Assembly: GCA_914767715.1 (NCBI GenBank)
Contig: OU612065.1
Span: 35,216,001 to 35,280,000, forward strand
Length of the DNA: 64,000 nt
Origin: Membranipora membranacea
Taxonomy: Eukaryota; Bryozoa; Gymnolaemata; Cheilostomatida; Membraniporidae
Direction of reading: 5' to 3'
Both the position numbers and the translations under genes were made by a program. Below, piece by piece: positions 41,868 to 61,238 of the stretch (its first letter is position 1; the number at the start of each line of letters is the position of its first letter). Under the pieces are notes generated by a model, which searched no databases, was not told where the DNA came from, and saw nothing but the letters and a program-made list of their open reading frames with translations.

Positions 41868-42544
41868 GGTGTAAGCTAAGCTATAACAGAGCGTAAACTG
41901 ATTAATGAAGATGTAGCAGGCAACTTTTATGTAACACCAATGTAAATTAATCAACTCAACTCTGAGAGATTAAGGGAAGAGTCCAGTTTGAGTAGTTAAG
42001 GTGTGCACGATAAAAACTGTTAATAGATTGCGCCTCTGTGAGTAACAAGCAGATAGACTTGATCTAAACCCAAGAGTTTTATCAATTACCCAAAAACTGG
42101 ACTTGTGTGAATCATACTACTTTCAAACTCCACTGTCCCCATCATTACAGATTAGAAGAAAAAACACAACCTGAAGTGTCATAGATTTATGACAACAAAG
42201 TTAATCTGACGACCCATTTAGTTCAGGCTAACCAGGAATTGTTGACTTGCTGATGTACCCCTACTAGCGTCATAAAACTGCTACACTTTATGACATATAC
42301 CGGTGCTGTGCTCAACCAAACAGGCTTGATCTGGGGGATTTTTTGTAGGAGGAACCCATACAGATACAACCATCAGCCATCAATTTGAGATTGGTGACCG
42401 CCAGTTGCGTTAGAGTCAACTGGACATAAACTTTTTGAGGTGATGGGGTTGTAACAGACCTGGAAGAGCTCAAATCACAATCAAGAAAATTGAAAATTCC
42501 CTGGCCTATCATTATGATATCGTAACGGCGAATTTTATTTCTAA

Positions 42545-42620
42545 AAGCCCACACCTTCTGTAGTTTGTACAACTCCAGTGGTCAAGGCATCGACATCTGG
42601 AGTTGCACAAACTACAGATG
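42545..42620. repeat. short inverted repeat related to the fold-back ends
   Basis: CTGTAGTTTGTACAACTCCAG and its near complement CTGGAGTTGCACAAACTACAG face each other about 25 bases apart. Both resemble the outer end of the large fold-back (CTGTAGTTGGTGCAAGTCCAG at about 43477). It could be a collapsed or solo-end copy of the same family. Confidence 0.55.
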
Positions 42621-42879
42621 GCCTGTGCTTACCAAATTACAATAACAATCATATTCATGGTTTTGAAAGAGGAACAAAGTGGAATAAATGAAAGGTGGGA
42701 GTTTCTCTTTCTTTCTATACACTAGGTCTTATTTAACCGCCCTATTTAACAGGGCCCTTAAGTGCAGGTGGCGTGGGTGGGGTAGATACCCTATACCCTT
42801 GCCAGACAGAGACAGAGGAGGTTTTAATCCTGCATGCAAGCACACAGTAGACCTCCTGTCTATATGGTCCTGATCCAAA

Positions 42880-42975
42880 ATCAGAAATTACAGCCGGCGC
42901 CAGGAATTGCACCTGGATCATGAGATCACCAGTCCGTACCCTTAACCGTCAGATCACTCCACTCCTTTATGAGCG
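42880..42975 (-). mobile_element. tRNA-derived SINE, copy A
   Basis: The minus strand reads a tRNA-like head: a box-A-like TGATCTGACGGTTAAGG, then GGACTGGTGATCTC, then a box-B-like GGTGCAATTCC. The body continues with GTAATTTCTGATTTTGGATC. The head and first part of the body match copy B at 60458-60570 (GGACTTGTGATCTT, GGTTCAACGCC, GTTATTCTTGATTTG). Mismatched arms and unclear ends show it is not a functional tRNA gene. Confidence 0.6.
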
Positions 42976-43459
42976 GCTTTCCCTTTTATTGTGTGGTGGA
43001 TGACCATTCACTGAACACGTAAGGTCAACAAAATCCAAGTTTCAGAAAGGAAAGCGAAGAGCAGTTGTTTCAATTGGTCAAAAATTGGTAGGGATGAATG
43101 GTTAAAAGCAGTTACACATCAGATAATCAAGTAGGTATATCAGAGGAAGTGAGATTGCTGTGCTGCTTGAAGGAAACCACATCATTGTGCGACGTGGCGA
43201 ATGGCAGCTCCAGAACAGCCTTTCATGGACCACAAGCAAGACACCCACAGTGATTCCTTCGAGGTAAAAACACACACCTTTGCCTCAATGGCTATCTCTT
43301 CTTAACATGGGGCACCACTCCAGTAAGAGCAGCCATGAACCCTCATATGTCTGACTGTGGATGCTGCAGCCAGGTGTTGGCTATGCAATATAAACCAGAC
43401 TGCTATCTGAAACAAATCCCTCCACTCCCATCAATGAACTCCCATGTAGGCCTAATTCA

Positions 43460-44215
43460 GATACGCACAGGCCTACTGTAGTTGGTGCAAGTCCAGTGTT
43501 AGAGTGCCCCTGTGGACAAAGCCTTTTCTCTTTCCAAGGGAATGAGATATTTGGCTAAAATCAAAATTCAAACTGCTCTCACATTCCATCAGTGGCATAT
43601 TTTCACAAACAAATGATTGATTCTGAAAGAATGAAACCTAGTCTTCAAATGTGGATGGATGAGAACACTCAACTCAACCTGTTTATAGGATCAATTTGAC
43701 AATCTTTTTCGGCAGCACTCATGTCACCACTCAGATGCAAACTTTTTTATGAACACTTTTTTTAAAGCAGATGATTGGGCAAGAGAGACCAATGACCTCT
43801 AGTCTTGTACTCATGCTATTTAGTAAAACAAAAAGTACTAATTCACCTGAGTACAATGATATCACTAGAGGTCATTGGTCACTCTTGCCCACTCATCTGC
43901 TTTAAAAAAGTGTTCATAAAAAAGTTTGCATCTGAGTGGTGACATGAGTGCTGCAGAAAAATATTGTCAAATTGATCCTATGAACAGGGTGAGTTGAGTG
44001 TTTTCATCGATCCACATTTGAAGACTAGGTTTAATTCTATCAGAATCAATCATTTGTTTGTGAAAATATGCCACTGATGAGGTGAGAGCAGTTTGAATTT
44101 TGATTTTAGCCAAATATCTCATTTACCGGACCATTACCTTGGAGAGAGAAAAGGCTTTGACCACAGGGGCACTCTACCACTGGACTTGCACCAACTACAG
44201 AAGGCCTGTGCAGAT
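43460..44215. mobile_element. long palindromic fold-back element (~345-bp arms)
   Basis: The left arm (43460-43803) is repeated in inverted orientation at 43864-44215. The innermost 63 bases differ at only three places, including one indel. The 60-base centre itself has TTGTACTCA facing TGAGTACAA, so the true loop is about 40 bases. Outer ends share CTGTAGTTGGTGCAAGTCCAG and its complement. No coding sequence lies in the arms. A transcript through it would form a long near-perfect double-stranded RNA. Outer limits are approximate because similarity fades gradually. Confidence 0.8.
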
Positions 44216-44766
44216 ACAGATATCATTTTGTTTCGGAATGCTTGTCACATCCTGCCCGCAGCCAGGGCACCCCTCTGTTACTGGCTTCCTTGAAAACTGT
44301 CTACACTGCTTTATCAAAGACGGGACTAATATAGGGGTACTTCATCAGATTGGTTTATCGCAGTCGGCGCGTTATTGTCCTTTGATGCGATGTGTCGGTA
44401 GGAGACAGTAGTTGTGACGGCAAGAGTTTCCAATCTAGTAACATCGATGAGCAGATGAGTGACATTGTACATAATCACTGTCTAAACAAGGATGTCCTTT
44501 ACATAAGGAGTGTTATTCTTGGGTTGTTAGTGCAGCTTGAGGTCTGGTTAATCCGGCAGTTATTAGTTTAGGAGGCATATGGGGTGATACAACGACGACT
44601 TGCCAGGGATACGCTAGGGGCTAGATAGGCTTTCATTGAGTATCCAGGAGTGGAGTGTTAGAGACATGAAGGGTGGAGTAAGGGGGGAAGAATACAATAA
44701 TGTATTGAATATTAGGATATTATGCTAAGGCTATCAGGAATGGCTGATCGGTCCTGGTAATCTGAT

Positions 44767-44876
44767 CCGCAGCAGCACAAGTACCCATCGCCAGCAAGCA
44801 GACAACAAGACCACCCCGGGCAGCGACACTCGCCGCGACAACAGTACGGTACGGTACTTGTGGTCTTGTGGATCTG
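44767..44876. repeat. GC-rich inverted repeat
   Basis: GATCCGCAGCAGCACAAGTACC on the left pairs at 18 of 22 positions with the complement of the segment ending GTGGATC on the right; ACAAGACCAC inside also pairs exactly with GTGGTCTTGT. The centre is GC-rich with a CGGTACGGTAC repeat. The two alternative pairings suggest a decayed palindromic element. Confidence 0.5.
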
Positions 44877-47695
44877 AACTAGCAGCAGAATGAGAGAAGT
44901 GTGCAGGACTTTACCTACTTCATTGCCCAGTCCCTCAGGCCTAGGGATTCAATTGATGGTGGTAGGTCTGCCGGAGTTTGAGGAGTGAGGGGCTTGCCTG
45001 CCCCTCACTGCCCCCACTGCCCCAATTTCTAACTGCCATAACATGACCTGTATGTATGTAGTTGTGCCCAGGTGTTCACATTATCTATTGAATGTTGAAA
45101 GTAGACAAGTAGTAGTAGTGTAGTCAAAGAAAGAACTATTTATTTATTGTATTGAGACTTGTCATTCAAATTTACTCTCTCTGTCCTGTTTCTTTTTGGC
45201 ACAGCAGCAAATAAACTAACTAATACTATATAAAGCCCAACACATATATAAGATAAGGTGAAAAATGGTAGAATTATACCTTGCACTCTTTCACTGCTCA
45301 ATAAAATGTAGAATGGGGTTATTCCCTATCCTAGTAATGCCCTTGTGTGGTGAAGGAAGAAGTTTTTGTTCTAAACATTGGATGTCCTTGACCCTAGAGT
45401 ATGTCTACAGGTAAGTTTTTGCAAATGAGGTTTCACTCTTATTGTTTTACCTGCAGTACTAGCAGATGTTAGTGGTGCAGGTATGGAATTTTTTCTGAAA
45501 GTCAAAGCAGCATTGCAATAAAAGAATTATTCAATAGATTTAACTTATGCAAGGTATTTACTCACTATGCACTTTACAATACATACTAGGTAATAGGCCA
45601 AATTGATTATGGTCTTTCTCAATCTCTGAAGAAATATATCTGTTAGTGATGGGCCATTGGCCCCTGGCCTTGGGCTTTAAAGCATGTATTATTATTGATT
45701 TATGCTACTACTGAGTTACTCTACTGAAAATGTGGGCAAACTCAATGCTTGCAAGGGTATGTCCTTGATGCTTGCAAGCCGTAACCCATATATACAAGGT
45801 TTTTTGGAGTCACAAGCAGGGATTCTTTCTTTGCCTGCCTATGCACGCGATCAACCACCCCTTCCCCCGGCCCAAAACAATCTTGGTTGTTCTAGTTGGA
45901 GGGGGGGGGGGGTAGTTGATGAACAACAGTACTACTATTAGGCAAAGTATATTTGCTTGTAACTACAGATAGATACCTATGTATGTTGCAAACCCCAGAA
46001 GTCAACGTCCTGATGATGCATCTCCTCGAGTCTTTCCTACATACAACACACCTCATGCTGCTGGGATCCACTCCCGAATACTCTCTCAGCTCGGGTAGAG
46101 GCAACACAGCAGAAATCTGCCTGCATGATATTTAATATCCCATCGATCAGCAGGCAAAGCCTCCAAAACAGATCTGCTTTATGAGCTTGATTGAGAGGCT
46201 CTCAACGATCGTCATCACTGTTGACGCATATGCCTTCTCAGAGCTATGCATTGCAGGAGATTAAAACACTTGTTTCTGAATATGTGACATCATCCGACTG
46301 CCATACTAGAAGTCATCGACATAGCCGCCAATACAGAGTCGAGCATCATAAGACCAATGCTAATATGTCCACATCCGTCACTTGCACCTGCAAATCTTGG
46401 AATAACCTAGACCCCCAGGCCCGACTACCCTCTTCCCCTGGCTAGCAAACCCTGATATCCACCATGGTAAAACCGGTAGCTTTACCTAAATCTAATGTTT
46501 TTTTAATGAATTCAGGGAATCCATGGTACGTCACAAGCTAATCAGTTGGCAGATGTACCCTAAATTGCCTTTGTGACATTAGGCCGATCGATTCATGCTT
46601 TTTTTGAATTGAAACATTGTAATGAAATATGACTGACATGGTTTGTGACCCACAACTGACTGACAAGCGGTCATATTAATTATTCAATACAGCTTAGTGA
46701 ATAACCTTGGTGCTAACTGAGCCTTGTCATAGACTCGGGTAACTTCGTATTTCACTACAGTGTTGGCTAGCTATCAAAACTAATCACTATGCTGGATGAC
46801 ATCTCCTAGTATTTTAATGTTCGTCCTATCCTGGTGGAGGTTGCCAATGTTACGCAAAACTGTAAACACCTGATCACCAGTCAGATTGAGAGCACAGCAA
46901 TCAAGCCAATCCAAATCAATTATCAACATCTACTGACACAGCTGGAACAGAAACCGAAACACCAGCAAATTTTATTCAGCTGGTATAAAGAGTAAATAAC
47001 GCCAAAATAACCTCGAATCTCCTGACTTCATCAGAAACAATCAGATAACATATGCTGTAGTCATTTATGATGTTATACCTCTTCCTTAAAGAAAATATGC
47101 TTATATGATATTGTTATATGCAAAGCAAGTAGGCAATATCTATTTGAATTACAGTCAAAGACTGCATAACTCCATTGTGAACTAGGATAAGACCACAGTA
47201 GTGACGTCCCAAAGGAAGGGAATATAGGTTTCGAACAACTGACAGACTACGGAAAGTGCAAGAGCAAGGGTCAACAGTCAACCTGCCTCAGGTTTAGGAC
47301 CACTAATCCCTCTGCTGATCACAGATAACACTCAAACACAGGAGGTCAGTGTTGTAACCTTGCCGATGGTCATGTCTTAATTCTGTTACAAAAATAGGCC
47401 ACATTGTTGATAGTTGATCTAATTTAACTTCATTTGGAGTTGCTACCCCTTGAACCATATTTTCACGTAAAATGGATCAAACTTGATATAAGGCAAGCTG
47501 TTGATGAACAACATGCCCGACTTTGAATAATGGATTGTGGCCTTCAAGTGTTAGTAACTTGATTCTTCTTACACATTTGGTTCCTGTGATGTTGATGTGA
47601 TGATAGTACTATCGACTGTTCTGTTTCTAGCTATTCTGTTCACAACCAAAGACCTCATTTCAAAGTGTTGGTAACAAAGCAGTTTCAAACCCACA

Positions 47696-50600
47696 ATGAA
47701 CATGGGGAAAGATTCAAAAGATCTTTGTGAGTAGATAACTCTTTAATTTACCAAGTTAGTATGAATGTTTAAAATGATTTTAAATGCAATTTTGCTTCAA
47801 AGTGAACTTTACAAAAATATTTGAATTATAGAAAATATAAAAAAATGAATTGTATCAGATGAGACAATTCAGATATACTGATGCTGATTTTGTTCACTCC
47901 TTGAATCCTTTTATGTATGTATATCTTTTTGTACTATCCTGGAAAATTTGCTCAGTATTTGATAACCTCTGTGGTCTCAAGTCTTTTACCTTGAATGTAA
48001 TTGTTAAATTGTGTTATTTGATTGCAGCTGGAGGAATATCTTCTCCATACCTAAATTTCAATCCAGCATTTGTAGCATCGGTAAGTATATTGCTCTAATG
48101 TGTCAAAACAGGAATTTACTGGTATGACAGCCTATGTGAAAAATAGCGATGACTCTCTGCAACTGACAAACCTTACTGAAACTTTAGAAATGCCCAAAAT
48201 CCTAGATAACGTAGTATTTTGTATGCAATTTTTCATACAAGGCACTTTCTTAGATTTTTCAGATTCTCATACTTTTTTTCATATCATAAAATACAGCCAA
48301 TAAGAAAGCAGAAAGAATAATCGTATTGACTGCTGTCAATAGAATATCAGATACAATGCATATTCGTTATTTTCTGTTTAACAGGGACAAGAGTCTGATT
48401 ATTTATATCCAGAATGGTCGAGCGGGGCATCAGGGAGAGGAAGATTTGAACTTATGTTTAGCACAATTGGATGTTTCACTGGGGCTGGTGAGAGAAATAT
48501 GAACTAAATGAGAACAAATTGTCATTTACTTGACTCAGGGAGTTTGGGACATTCAAATTATCAGACTTCAGATATTAGTATAAGATATATCAAGGCATGT
48601 GGCAGTCGCTGCGGCCAACAACAAACTAGTCTATGCAAGTGTTCAGTTTTGACCAGGAGGGCAATATGTTCAGCATATTTCTTCACCCCAGTTAATAACC
48701 AAAGAATGTACAGTTAATCTTTAGGGTTAGATTCAGAACAAGTTTGATCCAGTTTGCCTGCATACTAGTTGCTGCAGGCAAATGGACCAAACTTGGTCTT
48801 GGCCATTTTTTTATCATTGAAATAACTCCATATCTACTTCTATATATTACATGGCATTGTCATTTCTTGTAACCATTGCCGTAGGGTAACCTGTATCCTG
48901 TTGCCCATACTGTATTGAAAGAGGGATGACGTCTTGCAGTATCACATAAACTAAACAATACTATCCAGACATTGTGAATGCTGCAATGCAAAACATGTGA
49001 CATTTAAATCAAGATCTATAGTCAATAGAGATGTGTAAGGCATTTATCCAGGCTGTAGTCCCAGAATGAGTTCATTTTTTGTTGCGCTTTATGTGGTGGT
49101 ATTATATTAGGGTTAATCGGTACATATTCCAGTCCCCAGCCCACATTAGATGACATAGTATAACATGTTGTAGGCGGTTTGATCGGAGGAGCAAATGGAT
49201 TTTATGCTGGTCTACAGGCCACTGAAAACCTCGCAGGATCAGCTAAAAGAACACAGTGAGTTGTCTCCTTAGGATGTCACATGTACCGGAGGGCAGTGCA
49301 AAAAATGTAACAACAGGGATAAACTAAACAAATTCTCTGAATATGTACATGGACATATTGGTGTGGCGGTACAAACAACAAGTTGTTTTTCTTTTGATCT
49401 GGAAAATATAGAATTGCCAGAGTTCAAGAGCTATAAGTCCTGACGGGGCCTGCATATTATCAGTTTAATTCCCTGATATAGTACGGCACTAGCTGTTCAG
49501 CGGGACCATATCGCCGCCTACGGGATTCATTACCTGGTTATTGACCATCAGGGTACCCTTATATTATAATTATCTTCCCAGATTTTTTGTTGGGGACTTA
49601 ATTTTAGCCGCAAACAAGCACCAATTTTCATTAGCTTAGGTGTAGTAAGTAATGAGTTTTTGTAAATGATAGCGAGCCATATATTTCATTATCTCAAGCA
49701 TTTTGCTAAACATTATTTTTCCTCCTACAAATAATTTACTCCTCTGGGTGATGTGATATTGGTTGGATAAAAAGTCAGATGTTTTCTTTTACTCTTGATG
49801 GAAAAAAACTGGTTGATCAACACCATGCCCATACTGCTGTGGTCTAATTATTAAATGGTTATATTGCCTGAGCATTATAATGTACATCATATACAAAAAC
49901 ATAATAGATATATTCATGCGAAATAAATATTAACATATCTTTCAGAAAATGATAACATTTCAAAATCAATTATTTTAGGATGATTAACTTCGTTGCCAAG
50001 AGAACTGCATCATGGGCTCAGATGAGTGGAGTATTAGCTCTTATGTACTCCGGTAAGTATATTCTCATGTTAGACAGCGATTTGTTCAGTAGACATGGCC
50101 TTTGTGGATTGCCGAAAGTTACATGTATAAAGTTTTCATAGATACAAGAGTTGTCTACCCTTTCTGGTTTCACCCACAACTCCAAATTACGCTGACAACA
50201 GAATCTGAGTGATTTAATCAGGGAGTTTCCCCCAAATTCCTTGATGGAATCACGGATTGCAGTGCCTGTAAGCATACAAGTACATGTTTCTCTCACTTGT
50301 CCTTGGTATTATACGTAATAAGCTGCCGCGTAATAACTAAGTACAAAGGTCTATTCAGTATGAAGATTTCATTACTGATCACACAAAGTATATCTTTTCC
50401 TCATAAATAACAACCTCAATCCATTCCTTTTTTTTGTTCAAAGCTTCTGCCATAATCCTAACGAAGGCCAGAGGACATGATGATGAATTGAACACAGTAG
50501 CAGCAGGAACGATATCAGGATTATTATTCAAATCTACAGGTAAAGATGGATTTCAAACTTATTATTTCTAAGTTATCAGCATGAACCATCCTTCGAATGC

Positions 50601-51012
50601 TTCCATTTGTGAAACAGCTTCATTGCCTTCCACTTTATCATTTTTCCTTTGTAGAGTAATAATTTGCCATAATTTTTTTATTTGAGTGCTGGTTGTTTCT
50701 GGAATTGAAGGAATTGTACGCTTAGCTCATTGCTGAGCCTGGGGACGCCCGGCTTAGACTTGGTCAACAGAAAATGTGGATGTGGGTAACATCTGCAGGT
50801 TTATGACTGACTGAGAGATCGTATCTGTGTTCTCCATATCCTACTGTTCACACAAAGTCACCTGCACAATCTGCACATTACTAAGTGATCTTGTTGATTT
50901 TGTAGCTGGTGCGAGAGGATGTATGAAGGGAGGGGCTGTCGGTCTCGGAGTCACAGCCCTGTATGTAGGATTAACAGCTAAAGATAGGGTCAAGTCTATG
51001 TTTGGTTACTGA
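47696..51012 (+). CDS. TIMM23: mitochondrial import inner membrane translocase subunit Tim23, seven exons
   Basis: This is the channel-forming subunit of the TIM23 complex, which moves presequence proteins across or into the mitochondrial inner membrane. Exons are 47696-47726, 48028-48080, 48385-48487, 49174-49255, 49979-50052, 50444-50539 and 50906-51012. They sum to 546 bases and 181 residues against about 209 in human. The N-terminal SPYLNFNP segment matches the conserved SPYLN motif of the intermembrane-space domain. RGRFELMFSTIGCFTGAG opens the Tim17/22/23 membrane domain, whose helices carry glycine-zipper spacing (GGLIGGANGFYAG, VAAGTISGLLF, GGAVGLGV). RGHDDELNT matches the loop RGAEDDLNT. 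The first exon encodes only ten full codons, and the glycine-rich N-terminal extension of mammals is absent. The start is inferred from frame and splice phase (T|CT). The gene is convergent with the MIER1-like gene. Confidence 0.95.
49553..49749 (+). mobile_element. GTTAGCTAGC-family MITE, copy 6, diverged
   Basis: The left end TACCCTTATATTATAATT and right end TTTACTCCTCTGGGT match the family termini. GGGGACTTAATTTTAGC, CATTAGCTTAGG and CCTCCTACAAATAATTTACTCC resemble copies 3 and 5. It lies in TIMM23 intron 4 and is more diverged than the FNTA copies. Confidence 0.5.
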
Positions 51013-51163
51013 GCTTTTCACAAGTTTCTTCCTTTGCTGTTTTGTGCTAGTAAGGTATAGAGAAACTATGTACCGTACCTTTTCAGCTTGATGTTGTACC
51101 TCGATTGTTTTTTTGCTGGATCCTACTGAAATTATCATTTTGTACATTGTAATATACATCTAA

Positions 51164-51169
51164 ATAAAC
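51164..51169 (+). terminator. TIMM23 polyadenylation signal
   Basis: AATAAA (in CTAAATAAACTATCC) lies about 150 bases after the TIMM23 stop, giving a short 3' UTR. Confidence 0.6.
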
Positions 51170-51189
51170 TATCCAAATCTAATTAAAAC

Positions 51190-52057
51190 TTATCATATTT
51201 TGGGATGAAGATTTGGGTCTACCTTAAAGGATATACAGCCGAGTATAATGACCTGCATCATGAGTAAGCTCTGATCTTATATGCTGGCATTGGGAGTCCC
51301 TTCTTACTGCTAAGCCAGCAGTCAACAGCGACCAGCAAATCAAAATATAGGCAACTTTGAATACAACTTGACCTTGGTATACGGATTCAATCAATGGGTA
51401 AAACAACGCGGTGAACATGAGAGGAATTGAAAGACTATTTTACCCAAATCTCAAACTCTGTAAAGCGATGAAATTCGAATCCAATAATTATGTTTTTACC
51501 TGTAGAAAATTTGTGTTTTTAGTGATGAGATAATTGGTATTATTTTTTATTGATCATGGCAGTGACTATAAACAGAATAAAAATGATTCTGAGATACTTT
51601 GTACAAGAGCATTCTAGCGCGATTCCTCAAAATCTGCCGTAAAGTCACTGATATCAAATTGAGTTAAGTATGGTCGTGCATCAGGCAAATAAATATAAAC
51701 CCTCCAACCTGCAATATAATGACCCTTAGGTAATGAAATGACCTAAAATATCGCACAGAAATAATGATACCCAACAGAAAAATTTGTGATATTGTTGGTC
51801 GACAATTTGCCTAAATAATGTGGGAAGTACCTGTGTAATACAAAATTCATCATTACTAACACCGCAATAAGTTATAAGTGTCGTGGTATACGCATTAATA
51901 GCATTAATAATTCTGACTCAATTGAAAAAACAGAGAGAGGAGTGTGTGTGGGTAAGATTCAGAAGTAAAAATAGGATGCATGAGACTCTTTCATAGTAAC
52001 TTTTTTGGATTATGAAATGTTTTTGTGAACCTTTCTATGAAGGCTTGAGCTCTGTGT
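51190..52057. other. convergent intergenic gap, TIMM23 / MIER1-like
   Basis: This gap contains the MIER1-like 3' UTR and a candidate minus-strand AATAAA at 51551-51546 (TTTATT on plus). About 350 bases remain between the two predicted 3' ends, with no recognisable feature. Confidence 0.55.
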
Positions 52058-59369
<7,312 letters not shown>

Positions 59370-60457
59370 CTTGGTTGAACTTAGTGAAACAGAGGCTAGT
59401 TGCTACTAACAGCGAGCAAACTATTAAACCTGACCTCAGTATTTCCGTTCTCTTCAAAAATGGGAGTAGTCTTCTTTCTATACAACAATAGACAACTCCA
59501 GAAGTACACAAGATCACCTCACCGGTTTCATATTGAAAATACCTGTGTAATTACGTCTACTATTGCTTGTGTACTTTATAATTATCATTGGAATTTGGAA
59601 AAGGCGGGTAACAGCTCCTGCTCAACTGACAACTGATTCCGTGGGGTCACTATAATATTTTGAAAGCCACTGGCTGGCTGTTTGAATTAATCATTTGAAC
59701 GGAATAGAAAAATAAATAAAAATGTAACATTTTCTTTCCAAAATATCATTCGTCTTTATTATTACTATACAAGAGAAGTCAAGCGGAGTTAGACCTATCT
59801 AGTAGGTATTGACCAAATCACATTTCTATATTGATCATGTTTTGACACAAATATTATTATGAACATCTTATTTGTTAGTTTATTTTAGAACCTTTGTATA
59901 TCTTGCATAACTAACAGGTTTGCCTCTCAATTAGATCATAAGTATTTCTCTATTGTGCTATTTATAATATCACATACAGTTTTAGGCATGCATTTAGTTT
60001 CCTAGATTATCTATTTAATTTTCATAGCTTTAGATTTTATTGCTTGTTATTAATAAGTTAATTGAAAATTTATTACAAGAAATACACCTGTGTGTTAGTT
60101 CATGTGGTCAGATTTTGCCCTGGGTAATAGTGGCGTTACTGAAAGGAATGCCACTCCAAGCAATACAGTCAAGTTGAACCGCCTTAGCTTCACTACACCG
60201 CTGATGATATCTATTCTTTTCACAACACTGATGACATTTAAAGATGGGACAAGATTACTGCAGGGACACCTGTCTTCTCTTAAGAAAATGTAAACTTGGG
60301 AGTTGGGAGTAGTCATTGGTGAATCTGTTGATGGTGCAATATACATTTTCGTCATTGGTGTTGCATTTTATGTTGTATAGTATAAAAGAAAAGCTTTTGG
60401 TAAGAGCTAGTCTAAAGACGACAGACTCTAGGCTGTTTGTTAAGCTCGATCTATGGT

Positions 60458-60570
60458 TGTAATAGGTTAGGGTTGGGGGGTGGGTATGGACTTGTGATCT
60501 TATAGGTCCAGGTTCAACGCCTATCGCAGGCAGTTATTCTTGATTTGTTGCTGGCACACACTGCATCCTA
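60458..60570 (+). mobile_element. tRNA-derived SINE, copy B
   Basis: GGTATGGACTTGTGATCTT and the box-B-like GGTTCAACGCC form a tRNA-like head. The head and the following GTTATTCTTGATTTG match copy A on the other strand at 42880-42975. The 5' end with box A is diverged into a G-rich stretch. Confidence 0.55.
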
Positions 60571-60840
60571 CCGACCTTACTCAATAGGATAACAAGCCCT
60601 GCGGCTCACGGTGTGTTTGAACATGACAACATTTTTTGTAAACAAGATTCCTCTTAGGTATTGGTTTCTGCTTTGGGTCCCAGAACCTGCACTAAAGCAA
60701 GGATAACTCTCACAATAGCAAAGATGATGATGATGATGATGATGGTGGAAACAATCACATTGCGCTATCATGTTACGATATGACTTCGATAGCGGTAAAG
60801 CTGATGATTTGAACCTTTTGTCGTTGTGAATAAACAGTAT

Positions 60841-60846
60841 TTTATT
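60841..60846 (-). terminator. possible PARP-like gene polyadenylation signal
   Basis: TTTATT on plus is AATAAA on minus, about 395 bases beyond the stop. It is the nearest canonical signal I can find. Confidence 0.3.
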
Positions 60847-61238
60847 GAGACTGCTAGCTAGCTAGCTGCTAGCCTGATCCATAAAAGCATCATCCCACCA
60901 CTGTTGGGTCGTTTTGATTTTGCTATATTTGGAGATGCGGCTACTTCTAGAGGAGGCTACCGATATATTATGCAGTACTGAATCTGGCAGGAAACATTAT
61001 ATATATTTCATTGATATTTCATTTTTTTTACTGTACCTCCCACCAAACAAGTTAGTATCAATATAATGTTGATAAAACAAGGTGAAAAAACAGACTGCAA
61101 AATATGCATATTAATAATCAAATCAATATTTACTAAAATTCAAACTTTAGAAAACCGTCATAAATAATAATTAAATAAATAAAATATATATCATGCTGAT
61201 GATCAAAAACTGAAATGGAACGCTTTTTAAAAAAAAAG

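Larger units (their letters stand above)
41868..47695. other. repeat-rich intergenic region between FNTA and TIMM23 (divergent starts)
   Basis: FNTA starts leftward and TIMM23 starts rightward from this 5.8-kb gap, so both promoters must be here. I find no clear TATA box near either start. The central part holds a short inverted repeat at 42545-42620, a SINE at 42880-42975, a large fold-back at 43460-44215, an inverted repeat at 44767-44876 and a G run at 45901-45912. ORFs at 44093, 45702 and 46191 are unrecognised and probably chance. Confidence 0.6.
59370..61238. other. intergenic region upstream of the MIER1-like gene and downstream of the PARP gene
   Basis: This region must contain the MIER1-like promoter, and there is no TATA box close by. 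It also holds a SINE copy at 60458-60570, a GAT/ATG trinucleotide run at 60722-60745, a GCTAGC cluster near 60852-60875 and a possible minus-strand PARP polyadenylation signal at 60846-60841. ORFs here are short and unrecognised. Confidence 0.6.

Noticed and set aside
41868-41954. In-frame upstream ATG extending the FNTA start by 29 codons
   Set aside because: The extension is hydrophobic and unlike any FNTA N-terminus; the ATG at 41867 is in a near-ideal ACCATGG context.
42880-42975. Functional tRNA gene on the minus strand
   Set aside because: Box A and acceptor pairing are degraded, and the matching copy B with a shared non-tRNA body shows it is a SINE.
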